Assembly (NCBI GenBank): GCA_026826555.1
Contig: JAKSZT010054335.1
Location: forward strand, 6,640,108 to 6,704,107
DNA: 64,000 bases
DNA from: Tolypeutes matacus
Lineage: Eukaryota > Chordata > Mammalia > Cingulata > Chlamyphoridae
Direction of reading: 5' to 3'
Made by a program: the position numbers and the translations under genes. Below the pieces are notes generated by a model. It saw nothing but the letters and a program-made list of their open reading frames with translations. It searched no databases and had not been told where the DNA came from. Positions 20,544-29,860 of this stretch are shown one piece after another (position 1 is the stretch's first letter; every line of letters starts with the position of its first letter).

Positions 20544-21026
20544 GATGGTGACTTGGAGCTGTGTACCCCAGAAAAACATGTTGTTAAACTTAATCCGTTC
20601 GTGTGGATGTGGACACGTTGTGTCTAGGACCTTGTGATGAGGTGACTTCAGTTAAGCTGTGGCCCAGCTGAGTCAGGACGGGGCTTAGTCCTATTACTGG
20701 ATCCTTTATAAGCAGAATGAACTTCAGACACACAGAGAAAAAGCAACAGGGAGCAGCCAGAAGCTGGGAGTCAGTGGAGCCCGGGAGAGAATGGAGAAGC
20801 CAGGAGAGGCCGCCATGTGCATTGCCATGTGACAGGAAAGCCAAGGCCCAAGGATCGCCAGCCAGCTCCAGAATGCCACAGTCTTTTGGGAAAAAGCATT
20901 GCTTTGATGATGCCTTGACTTTGGACTTCTCCCAGCCACAAAACCATGAACCATGAGCCAACACTTTCCCATTTTTAAGGCACCCCGTTGCATGGTATCT
21001 GATGTAGCAGCCAGGAAACTAAGACA
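20544..21026 (+). mobile_element. Solo LTR, xenarthran ERVL-MaLR-like family (copy 2), full length
   Basis: It contains GTACCCCAGAAAAACATGTTG, GATGAGGTGACTTCAGTTAAG, CCTTTATAAGCAGAATGAA, CCATGTGCATTGCCATGTGAC and CAGCCAGGAAACTAAGACA. The five bases GTCCC occur directly before (20539-20543) and directly after (21027-21031), consistent with a 5-bp target duplication. The first two bases are GA where sister copies have TG. Solo LTR with no proviral genes. Confidence 0.85.
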
Positions 21027-21259
21027 GTCCCCTTTACTGAGCTGCCACAGGCCCACCTGCTTCCCGAGTAACCGACTATTTTCTACCTACTAGAAAGTTC
21101 AGCGAGGACAAGATAAGTACATTTCTGCAAAGCAAAATATAACCCAGCCCTTAGGTCTAAGGTGTTTGTTCACCTGGAGGCAGGTGGAAGGTGCTTGCCA
21201 GGTGTTACTGGCTGCCGTGAAACAAGCCCCACAGCCTTCCTGCAGCTGCCTCAGTAATG

Positions 21260-21500
21260 AGCCTATTTGTGTGTGAGAGATCTCTCTATTGCCAATTTTT
21301 ATGTCAGCTTCTAGCCCATTCATACGGGGCACTTTTCAGAATTAGGTGTTAACAAAATAATGAACAAAAATAAAATGTACAGAGTCAGTAATTATCAGAT
21401 TCCTTTGATGAATCCGCCTGAGAGTTTGTTATCACTAATTTGATGTAAAAATTAAACAGAAGAACAAAAGAATGCCTTTGGGAGGGGCATGAAATCAGCA
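21260..21500. promoter_or_regulatory. Candidate conserved noncoding element
   Basis: It is repeat-free and AT-rich, with CAGTAATTATCAG near 21388, ATCACTAATTTGATG near 21432, CTTTGATGAATCC near 21403 (a TCF/LEF-like CTTTGAT core) and AAAATTAAAC. It is embedded between LTRs and L2 yet free of insertions. Conservation is untested. Confidence 0.35.
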
Positions 21501-21894
21501 TTTACAAAAACCGATTCATCCACTCTGCACCTTTGAATTGAATCCATTTATTTCAAAGGAGACGCTGAAGTATGGAAAATGGAAATGGGCTGAGGGGTGT
21601 CTTCAGGGGAGCCCCTTAAGACAGGGCTTCCCAGCTGTTTGCAAGGAAGCCTGGGGGGAACATGCCTGGGTCTTACAGAGACGACTGGGGCAGGTGTCAG
21701 CAGGGCCAGGATCAAGTCTAAGCAGGTGAGCGGCTGTGTCAGGATCTCGGGGATGTGAGAACTTGGGACTGGGAAAGAGCAAAAAGCAGTTCCTTGTCTC
21801 CTTGTCTTCCCTGGGCAGCTCATGGGCTCAATGTTCTGAAGCTTTACTGCTGATTGGGAAGGGGTTGGCATGAACTGCGGCTTCCTCATCGCAT

Positions 21895-21990
21895 CCTCCT
21901 CGTCATTATATCCCGAGAGCCTAGCACAGGGCCTGGCACATAGCAGGTTCTCCATAAACTCATGTTGCCGTAGCAGACTGAATGAACGTC
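21895..21990 (+). repeat. L2 LINE 3' end fragment
   Basis: ATATCCCGAGAGCCTAGCACAGGGCCTGGCACATAGCAGGTTCTCCATAAACTC and a trailing TGAATGAACG follow the L2 3' terminus. Confidence 0.85.
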
Positions 21991-23489
21991 TCCCCTAGGC
22001 AGGAAACTAGTGAGGGGCTGAGTGAGAACTGGACGCCAGCTTCCTGGCTCGAAGGCTGCCACCTTTGAGTCAACCCTGTTGCTCTCTCGAGGCTGAAGCC
22101 TGCCGTGACCACTCAGAAGCCCTCTCCCAGGCTTCTAACTCGTCTCTTCAACCTCCTCTGGAATAGTCCTACCCAGGCATCTTACCTCCACCCTTAACCT
22201 GGAGTGAAGGGAGTTGAGGAGGGGCGTATTAGTCAGCCAACGGAGCGGGGAGGCTTGTGCAAAGTACCCAAAATCTGTACCTCCAATCCTGGCTCCATGT
22301 TTACGGGCAGCACAGGTCCAACAGCCCAGCTGAGCGTGAACACACACCAGCTGTGGGTGTGCGTGACAGTGGGAAGGGGGCCAAGAGAACTTGGGAGGAC
22401 CCTGACAGCTCTTCTTTGAGGCTCTGGCTTAGAAGCTGCCAGGCTGCCCTTTGGCCTGACCAAGCTAATTGCCTCCTTCTCCCCACATTCCTTCCAACAA
22501 CTGCCTCCCCTGGATCTGGGCTCAGCCTGCCTGGTGGTCCTCTGACCGAGAAGGACCACGTCTGCCTTTGCCAGTCTCCTGAGGTATGGTAGGGGCTCGG
22601 GGACAAGCTGCACAGATGCTTGTTCATCTTTCTCTGTGCCGCCTCACTGCCTGGAGCATCTTCCCCTCGCCTTGCTTTTCATCAGTCATTACAGCCTCTA
22701 GGAATTTTGACAGAAGCCATTAAAACATAAAATGCAGCCCATAAATCTTGACAGGCATTCTTCTGAAGGCCAGAGCCTCACACCCACCCAGCGTGGACTG
22801 CCTTCCCGGCGGGCCTCGAGTCCCGGCCCCTCCATGCTGCAGGGAGGGTGGGCTTACACATGCTGACCTCCGTGCCATCACTTTGAAAACGCAGCTGCGT
22901 CCTCAGAGGTGACCCTCGAATCCCTGGTGCTGGGTGCTTTTGCCCACCTTAGAAGCAACAAAATCGACGAAGCGCTGCTGCCAGCATGAGGAAGGCAGCT
23001 TGAGAGACTTGCCTTCCAGGGCTCGGTCGTGCCCGGGAAGTCTCCTCCTCTAGGTTACCAAGCTCGGGTCTCCACCTCCAACAGGACTTTTCTCACACAG
23101 GTCCACTGAGACCCTCAGTCGCCGTCCTCTGGGCCACACGGGAAGTGGCAAAGCTGCTCGTTGCAGGGGAGGCCCAGAGGCCCGTCTCCAGTGCTTAGGG
23201 GACCGCCCTCGGAAGGGGCTTACATTCCAGTCACACCCACTCCTTTCTGGGCACAGAGGTCTGGGGGCTTGGTCCTGGGAGATGGTGTGGGCCCCTGCCT
23301 GAAGCCTCTGACATCGCAGTGGCCAGGTGGAGCCTCCTCCTTTCCTTCTCAGATTTGGCGACGAGGAATTCTTGCAGGATTGCTAGGCCAAGGCCCGGCT
23401 CACCACCAAGGGACTTCTGAGTCTTTCTCTTAAACAGGGTGCATGCAGCCCGGCCCCCACCCGAGGGCGGACAGGATGGCCCTTAGGGC
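21991..23489. other. GC-rich intergenic DNA, nothing recognised
   Basis: There are overlapping frames on both strands at 22204-22627 (71-126 codons) and 23161-23433. None has recognisable motifs. No repeat was identified. Confidence 0.4.
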
Positions 23490-23685
23490 GTGCCTGCGGG
23501 TCTAAATCCCACCTGCGCTGTCTGGGTGGCCCCGGGGTCTTGGCTTGGTGATGGCAAACTGGGGATGCTATTTCCACCGCCTCGCCTCGCAGGGCTGCTG
23601 AGGACGTTGGAGGAGGCAGGGCGGTGAAGGGCGTGGCGCGGTGCCTGGGACCTAGGGAGGAGCTCAGCGAACGTCTGTGTGGCTG
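23490..23685 (-). repeat. MIR SINE fragment
   Basis: GGGTCTAAATCCCACCTGC, CTTGGTGATGGCAAACTGGGGATGCTATTT, CTCGCAGGGCTGCTGAGGAC, GTGCCTGGGACCTAGG and AGCTCAGCGAACGTC preserve the reverse-complement MIR word order. CpG-rich for a MIR. Confidence 0.65.
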
Positions 23686-24951
23686 GGGACAGAGGCAGAG
23701 GCTGGACGGATGCCCTCCGAGGGACGCAGGCAGCCCGAGAGGGTCTGGGCCCACGGCAGGTGCCGTTCTTTCTCCGCTCGACGGCTGTCTGCTCTGGCAG
23801 TCTTCTCCCCTGGAGGCCTGAGCAGAGCCGGGGGGCCAGAGGGGTGCGTTCCCTCTGAGAGCGCCTCATCTAATGACCCTCTTCCCCTGAGTTTGACGGC
23901 TGGAGGTGGGCCAGATTCCAGTGGGAATTCCAGCACAAAGGAATCTGGAGTTTTCTGGAAGGGAAAACAGGCGTCCAGGAGAGCGGTGGGATCAGAACGG
24001 AATTCCTGAAATGTCGCATGGGAAGACGGGCATACTACAGGGGTCGGCAGGAGGCAGGGGGCGAGGGGGCCGTTGGGGACGCTCCTGCCATTTAGAGATG
24101 ACCGACTGAAACCAAGACGGGACAAAGGAGACGGGGCGGGGAGGAGAGAGATGAAGGGGCAAAATGGGCTGTGCGTGGGGAGCAGGCGGACGGTGGAGGG
24201 GGTGTGGAGAGCTCAGGGTCTCTGTCCTGAGGCGGGCTGTGGAGCAGACCTGGGGGAAGATGAGCTCTCAGATGCGCTGAGCTGGGGTGCCTGTGGAGGG
24301 CCCCGTGGCCTGTCCTTCCTGTCCACGTAGGCGGAGCACTGAGGTCAGGGCCGAGAGCCACACGTGGCGCGGCGGACAGGCTGCCCAGGGGGAGACAACC
24401 TTCAGCGAAAGCTTTGCCTTTAGCCGCCCGCATGATGACCCAGGCGTGGACTCAGCTTGGCTGCCTTCCCGGGGCCCTTGGGGGTCTGGGCTGCCGCCTC
24501 TGGGCATGCTGGCCCTCCCAACAGGTCCCCCACCCCAATCTGGCTGTACTATGTGCTCGAAAAAGACGGCCAAGATTCAGAGTTAAGAGAAAAGCAAGAC
24601 GTAAAAAACATGGCATGGCCCCTTTACGTAAAGAAAGAAAAAGAGCGTTAAAGGCACACTGGCACATGCAAAAAACAATGCTTACTTTGCAGAGTTGGGA
24701 CCTGGGATGAAGGGAAAGAATTTCCGTTTGTCATTTTAAATCCCTCTGTACTGTTTGAAATAGCCTCAATGGGTAAAATCTACATTCAAAACCACCAACT
24801 GCCTTAAGGTGAGAACGGAGGTGGTTGTGGTCAGTTTTCCTGGAAGCACAGAGGAGGGACTGGTGGAGGGCTGGGTGGGGACAGCCGGAGGGAGGGCTTT
24901 CGCAGAGGAAGTGCAGGCTGCGTCCAGAAGGATGACCAGGAGGGAGGTAAA
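23686..24951. other. GC-rich intergenic DNA, nothing recognised
   Basis: The region is purine/GC-rich with many chance frames on both strands (up to 153 codons, 23664-24125 minus). A short AT-rich part at 24560-24800 carries no recognisable repeat. Confidence 0.4.
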
Positions 24952-25420
24952 TGTCTTCCTTAGCTAGGCTGCTGGAAGCAATACACCAGAAGCTGGTTGA
25001 CTTTTACAATGGGCATTTATCATCTTATAAGCTTACAGTTTTGAGGCTGAGAAATGTCCAAATCACAGCATCATCGGGCAATGCTTTCTCCTCGAAGACC
25101 AGCTGTCGGCCATCCCGGTCTCCTCTGTCATATGACGGGGCCCGTGGCGGTGTCTGCTGGGCTCCCTTCTCTTCAGGGTTTCTCTTCTGGCTTCCGCTGG
25201 CTTTCTCTCTGCTTCCTGGGTTTCTCTCTCTCTGTCTCTCTCTCTGTATTCATCCTGTTTATAAAGGACTCCAATAAGAGGATTAAGACCCACCCCGGGC
25301 CACGCCCTATTGAAGTAACCTAATCAAAAGGTCCCATCTATAATCGGTTTATGTCGACAGGAGTGGATTAGCCCTAAGGACATGATTTTCTGGGGTCCAT
25401 AAAAGCCTCAAACTACCACA
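24952..25420 (-). mobile_element. Solo LTR, xenarthran ERVL-MaLR-like family (copy 3), full length
   Basis: The plus strand runs TGTCTTCCTTAGCTAGGCTGC to AAGCCTCAAACTACCACA, so the LTR proper starts TGTGGTAG and ends GAAGACA, giving TG and CA ends. Inside are CAGTTTTGAGGCTGAGAAATG, ATCCTGTTTATAAAGGACTCC and TTTTCTGGGGTCC. TAAA occurs on both sides (24948-24951 and 25421-25424), a possible incomplete target duplication. It has a (TCTC)n patch at about 25224-25250. Confidence 0.85.
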
Positions 25421-25655
25421 TAAAGAAGGGAGCAAAAGCTGTTCTGGGCCCAAGGGAATAGCCTGAGCAAAGCTTTACAACAACTGAATGTATGAAGATG
25501 AAAACATTTACATTTACAGTTCCTGGGACTTTTGTAGTAGACAATGTACACAAATTAGGTAAGTTCCAAGCATAGTTGCAGATACTTAGCTCAGCTGATG
25601 TAGCTCAGTTCAGTCTCTTTCAGGCTTTCCTTGCTAGTTAAAAGAGTTGGGATGT

Positions 25656-26085
25656 GTATTAGTCATCTATTGCTGGGTACCAAAATATTCCAAAATTTAG
25701 TGGCTTAAAACAACCCGTAGGAAGTATTGCTCATGACTCTACAGGTCAGCTGGGCAGTTCTGCTGGTCAAGGCCAGGTTAGTCTAGGATGGCCCTGCTCA
25801 CATGTCTTGTTGCTGCTTGCTAGAGTGACAGGAACGATAGGACCTAGTGTCTCATCATCTAGCAGGCTAACTTAGACTTCTCTGTGTGGCATTAGCAGGG
25901 TTCCAGAGCATGGAGGCCATTTGACCATTCCATTGACCAGAACATGTCACAAGACAAGTTCAGACTCAAGGACTGGGGAACTAGACTTCACTTTTTGATG
26001 GGTGAAGTTGCATGGTTGCATTGCAGAGACGTGTGACTATAGTGAGATGAATAATTGCTACCGTTTTGCAAACAACCTACCACAG
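25656..26085. mobile_element. Ancient LTR-like repeat
   Basis: TGTATTAGTCATCTATTGCTGGGTACC at one end, TAGTGGCTTAAAACAACCC inside and AACCTACCACA at the other end give TG and CA termini. The word order is that of a common old mammalian LTR. It is probably minus strand. The family name is uncertain. Confidence 0.6.
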
Positions 26086-26179
26086 AGTAGATTCACAAAA
26101 GGACTTGGCAAAATCCCTGGACTTAGACCGAGAATTTCCCTCGAGTGTCCTCTTCTTAATTCCTGTAGGTGAAGAAGAG

Positions 26180-26300
26180 GAGCTATGGGCTTGGGGATGC
26201 AGAAAGACCTGGCTTTGAGTCCCAGTGCAGTCACCCAGCCATGGTGTGGTGGTGGGCTCCTCCTCTAGGCCCCTCGTCTCAGAAACACACATCGGCCCAG
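26180..26300 (-). repeat. MIR SINE fragment
   Basis: GAGCTATGGGCTTGGGGATGCAGAAAGACCTGGCTTTGAGTCCCAG is the reverse complement of the MIR 3' half (gggattcgaacccaggtctgtctg). The remainder is degraded. Confidence 0.6.
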
Positions 26301-26433
26301 CTGCTCAAGCCCCTTGTCCCTCCCCTTCTCCTTTCCCCAAATCTCTCCATTGCCATGTCCCAGTGAGTTTACTTTTCAAACCCCAAATTCATCCACCTGT
26401 GTTTCCTCTAGTCCCCAGCCAACTCAAAGCCAC

Positions 26434-26872
26434 TGTGATAGTTTGAAGCTGTATGTACCCCAGAAAAACTTGTTCCTAAATCTAATCCCTTCCTATGGGT
26501 GTGAACCCATTGTCAGTAGGACCTGTGGATGAGGCTACTTCAGTTAACGCGTATTCAGGATGGTCTTAATCCTATTACTGAAGTCCTTTATAAATGGAAT
26601 GAATAAAGAGAGAGAAAGCCACAGTAGCAAGAAGCTGAAATCAACAAAACCGGAAAGAGAAGGGAGAGACCCAGCAGACACCGCCACGTGCCTTGCCACG
26701 TGGCTGAGGAGCCGAGGATCACCCACAGCTGGTCTTTGTGAAGAAAGCATTGCCACGACGATGCTTTGATTTGGACATTTTCTCAGCCTCAAAACTGTCT
26801 GCTAGTAAATTCCCATCGTTTGAGCCGACCCATTTTGTGGCATTTGCCGGGGCAGCCCAGGAACCTGGCACA
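26434..26872 (+). mobile_element. Solo LTR, xenarthran ERVL-MaLR-like family (copy 4) with perfect 5-bp TSD
   Basis: It starts TGTGATAGTTTGAAGCTGTATG and ends CAGGAACCTGGCACA. Immediately outside, GCCAC stands at 26429-26433 and again at 26873-26877. TG/CA termini and a 5-bp duplication are what retroviral integrase makes for this group. Inside are ACCCCAGAAAAAC, GATGAGGCTACTTCAGTTAA, CTTTATAAATGGAATGAA and GTTTGAGCCGACCCATT. It has no internal region. This copy defines the family ends best. Confidence 0.92.
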
Positions 26873-26879
26873 GCCACAT

Positions 26880-27400
26880 TTTGCCCTGTCTTAAATCCCT
26901 TACAAGTCTTTGCTCTGCCCTGATGAAGCTCAGGCCCACGACACGACACTCAAAGCCCTGCATGATCTGGCTGCTGCTGGCTCCCTGTGGTCCAGGCTCA
27001 CTGGGCTTTCCAGCCCCTCCCCACCAAGCTCCTTCCTGTCCCAGGACCCTCCTGCCTGCTCCGCTCACCTGGGACGCCCTCCTCCTGCCTCCCCCACCTA
27101 CCTACCTACCTCTGCCCCATCCCTCAGGTCCTGCTTCCTTGCTCAGAGCTCTTTCCTGAGCCCTGCACTAAGGTAGCTGCACCTGCCACCTGCCTGCACA
27201 ATGCCCTACACTTTTCCTGTTGTGGAACTGAGCACCGCTATAATTGAATACTTATTTGGGTAGTCATGTGCTCGGTATCTGACCGTCCTCACTGGGCAGA
27301 AGTTTCCTGAAGGTGGGGAAAGTGACTGTCTTGTGCACTGCTGTGACCTGTGCCCAGGACACTGCCTGGCACTTAGGAGGCTGCTGCAGCGTGTCAAGAA
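26880..27400 (+). repeat. L2 LINE fragment
   Basis: CAAAGCCCTGCATGATCTGGC, GCTTCCTTGCTCAGAGCTC, CTGGGCAGAAGTTTCCTGAAGGTGGGGAAAGTGACTGTC and GCCCAGGACACTGCCTGGCAC trace about 500 bases of L2 in order. Confidence 0.8.
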
Positions 27401-28029
27401 AATGGAACCCCTCCTGGCATCAATTTCCTCACCTGTAAAGTGCTAATGATTTTTAACTCAACATCTTTTTTGCGGGGTGGGGCAGCGCACAGTCAGGTGA
27501 GTAATCACAGCTGTGTAAAGCACAGGGCTTGTGGCGAGTGCCACGTGTTATTTCCTGCCGCTTTTTTCCACTTAACTACTTCAAGGTGCCTGTTTCCTTG
27601 ACTTTTTTTTTTTTTTAATATCGTGCTTGCGATTCCATGACTTCATGCTTGAAGTATCTCCGAGCCCCACATTCTTCTCCACTCAGCCTCCAGCCGTGCA
27701 CCACCCAGGCAGGCTTCTAACCGTCCTCTGGGCTGAGGGCAGACTTTTCGGGAACCCTGTGCTCTCAGACAAACATTTGCATAATCTCGAGCCGTTTACT
27801 GCCTTGCTTACAGCTGAGTGAGGGTGCATCCAGACTCACCCTTGACGGGGGGAGAGGAGCTAATTAATTATCCTTCCCCTCCCCCTTACTAGGCTCCCTA
27901 TCCCCACAGGGAAAAAAAAGGCTGGAATAGCTATAATGTACTTTTAGGAGAAGAAAATAAACGTATTCTAAGTCAAAGAAGGAACGATCGGTGCCACCGT
28001 GTGCAGAATCCCAGGACTGGGCATGGCCA
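27401..28029. other. Intergenic DNA with a poly-T tract
   Basis: A T run at 27604-27616 is not attached to a recognisable SINE. AATTTCCTCACCTGTAAAGTG at 27423 may be a MIR scrap. Nothing else was seen. Confidence 0.4.
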
Positions 28030-28180
28030 CGGAGCACATCAGACTCAGTCCCTCCATCTCACAGACGCGGAAAGCAGGCCCAACAAGTACAGCGAGCTAT
28101 GGGCAGAGCTCAGACACACAGGGACAGGACCTGGCTTAAAGGTCTGTCTTTATACCCCGACTCAGAGAGCGCCACGTCAG
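28030..28180 (+). repeat. MIR SINE fragment
   Basis: CCCTCCATCTCACAGACGCGGAAAGCAGGCCC, then GGGCAGAGCTCAGACAC and a TTAAAGGTCTG tail approximate the MIR 3' half. Confidence 0.55.
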
Positions 28181-28269
28181 TCCCCTTCCCTGCTTCCCAC
28201 AGTCAATAAGCGAGCGCTTTCCAGAGCAACGGTACTGTCCTCTTATTGGGACTCAAAGAGGGGTAATAA

Positions 28270-28345
28270 CTCCTTCAACAACCAGCTCCGGGCCAGTCGT
28301 GGTGTCAGGGGCTGGGGAGGCAACGATCAGGGGACAGCGTCAGCG
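28270..28345 (-). repeat. L2 LINE 3' end fragment
   Basis: CTTCAACAACCAGCTCCGGGCC and GTGTCAGGGGCTGGGGAGGCAACG resemble the reverse-complement L2 tail. Weak. Confidence 0.45.
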
Positions 28346-28799
28346 TGCATCGGGCGGAGAATAACCCGGTTCTGCTCCATCTGTTCAAAGGTGGGCTCTG
28401 TGATGGAATGTTCGGCCTGACTCCTTGATCTTCTTGGCTTTGTCCTGATCAGAAAGTTTAAAAGGAGAAAAGGATCGTTCAAATGGCTTTATCTCTGCTT
28501 CTCCCCCGCTAAGTGCAGGGGGTCCCCCTGGGGAGGGCTGTGAGGGGCCATTGTGCCGCCCTGCCTGTGTGCTCCTCACGCCCACCAGCCGTACCCCTCA
28601 CCTCCTTCCACAGTGGACTTTGCTGCGGCCCGAGAAGAAGCCTCTGCTGCGGTGGGAGCTGAGGGGTCGCCTCCGACACAGGAGTCGTGCTTGTCCTCCG
28701 GCAGTTTCCAGAGAATCCTGACCTCTTCCAGCTGCCTTGCCCTCTGGCCTTTGCTCCTTCCTGGTTCTCACTTGCCTTGCACTGATCACCAAAACACTC

Positions 28800-29256
28800 T
28801 TTTTTTTTTTTATTAAAGATTTTATTTATTTATTTCTCCCTACGCCCTTGTTGTTTGCACTTGCTGTGTCTGTTCATCTTCTTTCTTTCATTAGGAGGAA
28901 CCGGGAGCCGAGCCTGGGACCTCTGCTGTGGGAGGGAGGTGCCTAATCGCTTGCGCCACCTCTGCTCCCTGCTTTGTTGTGTCTCTCATCGTTTTTCCTC
29001 CCCGCGTGTCTTCTTGTGTCTCCTGTGCCCGTCATGCCAGCCCGCTGTCTTCTTTAGGAAGCGCTGGGAACCCTGCTCCCTGCTTTGTTGTGTCTCTCAT
29101 TATGTTCCCTCTTCTTGTGTCTCTTCTTGCGTCAGCTCGCTGCACTTGCCCATTGCACCAGCCCACTGCCTTCTTCAGGAGGCCCTGGGATCCGAGCCAG
29201 CGACCTCCCATGTGGTAGGCGGGAGCCTAGTTGCCTGAGCCACATCCGCTTCCCCT
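28800..29256 (-). mobile_element. DAS-type tRNA-derived SINE, multimeric
   Basis: The plus strand starts with a poly-T (28800-28812) and AAAGATTTTATTTATTTATTTC. It then has two tRNA-like arms, each ending in the reversed A/B-box text (CTGGGACCTCTGC...GAGGTGCCTAATCG at 28915-28952; GCGACCTCCCATGTGGTAGG at 29199 and GAGCCACATCCGCTTCCC at 29237). Internal repeats of TGCTTTGTTGTGTCTCTCAT at 28970 and 29080 show the dimeric build. This SINE class is xenarthran-specific. Confidence 0.9.
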
Positions 29257-29306
29257 AACACAGTTCAGTCTGCTTGTGCTTTTGTCCTTGGTTGAGGGTC
29301 TAGGTC

Positions 29307-29490
29307 ATCACTGCCCAATAGAACTTTCTCTGATGATGCAAATGTTCTATAATCTGTGCTGTGCAAACAGTAGCCACTAGACACACGTGGCTAGTATGAC
29401 TGAGGAATTAGATATTAAATTAAATTAATTCATTTAAATTTAAATAGCCACACATAGCTAGTGTCTACCCCCTCAGACAGTGCAGGTCTG
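29307..29490. mobile_element. hAT-type nonautonomous DNA transposon (MER3-like)
   Basis: CACTGCCCAATAGAACTTTCTCTGATGATG, GTAGCCACTAGACACACGTGGCTAG, an AT-rich middle (ATTAAATTAAATTAATTC) and TAAATAGCCACACATAGCTAGTG...CAGACAGTG give a near-complete element with approximate inverted ends. Confidence 0.75.
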
Positions 29491-29576
29491 AATGGAGACT
29501 CTGCTGTCCTGCATCACTAGCACAACCTCAGGCCATCACACTCTGGGACCACCTCCACGCTTAGCTTCAAGAAGAA

Positions 29577-29648
29577 TGTCATCATCCATCCATCCGTCTG
29601 TCAGTCCGTCCATCCATCCATCCATCCATCCATCCATCCATCCATCCC
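29577..29648. repeat. (CATC)n microsatellite
   Basis: About 17 tetramers, the right ten perfect, abut a minus-strand L2 tail, from whose CATT-rich end the array probably expanded. It is expected to be length-variable. Confidence 0.95.
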
Positions 29649-29654
29649 AGAGAA

Positions 29655-29860
29655 CGTCAGCTGGATGTTGAGAATACAGAGGAGGGTCAGACACGAGTCT
29701 TACCCTTAAGAAGCCACAGCCTGGAAGAGGAATCAGATAACAAACATGGTCACCATTTCCTCCAACTCGATGCCCTTCCTTCCATGATCAACAGACAGTG
29801 ATGGGGATACAAACCTGGTGTAATCAGTTCCACTTGAATTGAGATGGGTCAGGGAGGAGA
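29655..29860 (-). repeat. L2 LINE 3' region fragment
   Basis: GAATACAGAGGAGGGTCAGACACGAGTCTTACCCTTAAGAAGCC and ACAGACAGTGATGGGGATACAAACC...GGTCAGGGAGGAGATAGC resemble reverse-complement L2 order. Confidence 0.5.

Noticed and set aside
27604..27616. SINE tail
   Set aside because: A poly-T run without any adjoining tRNA-like arm or target duplication.
29577..29648. Regular repeats resembling an array
   Set aside because: Simple (CATC)n with no spacers; not CRISPR and not expected in a mammal.
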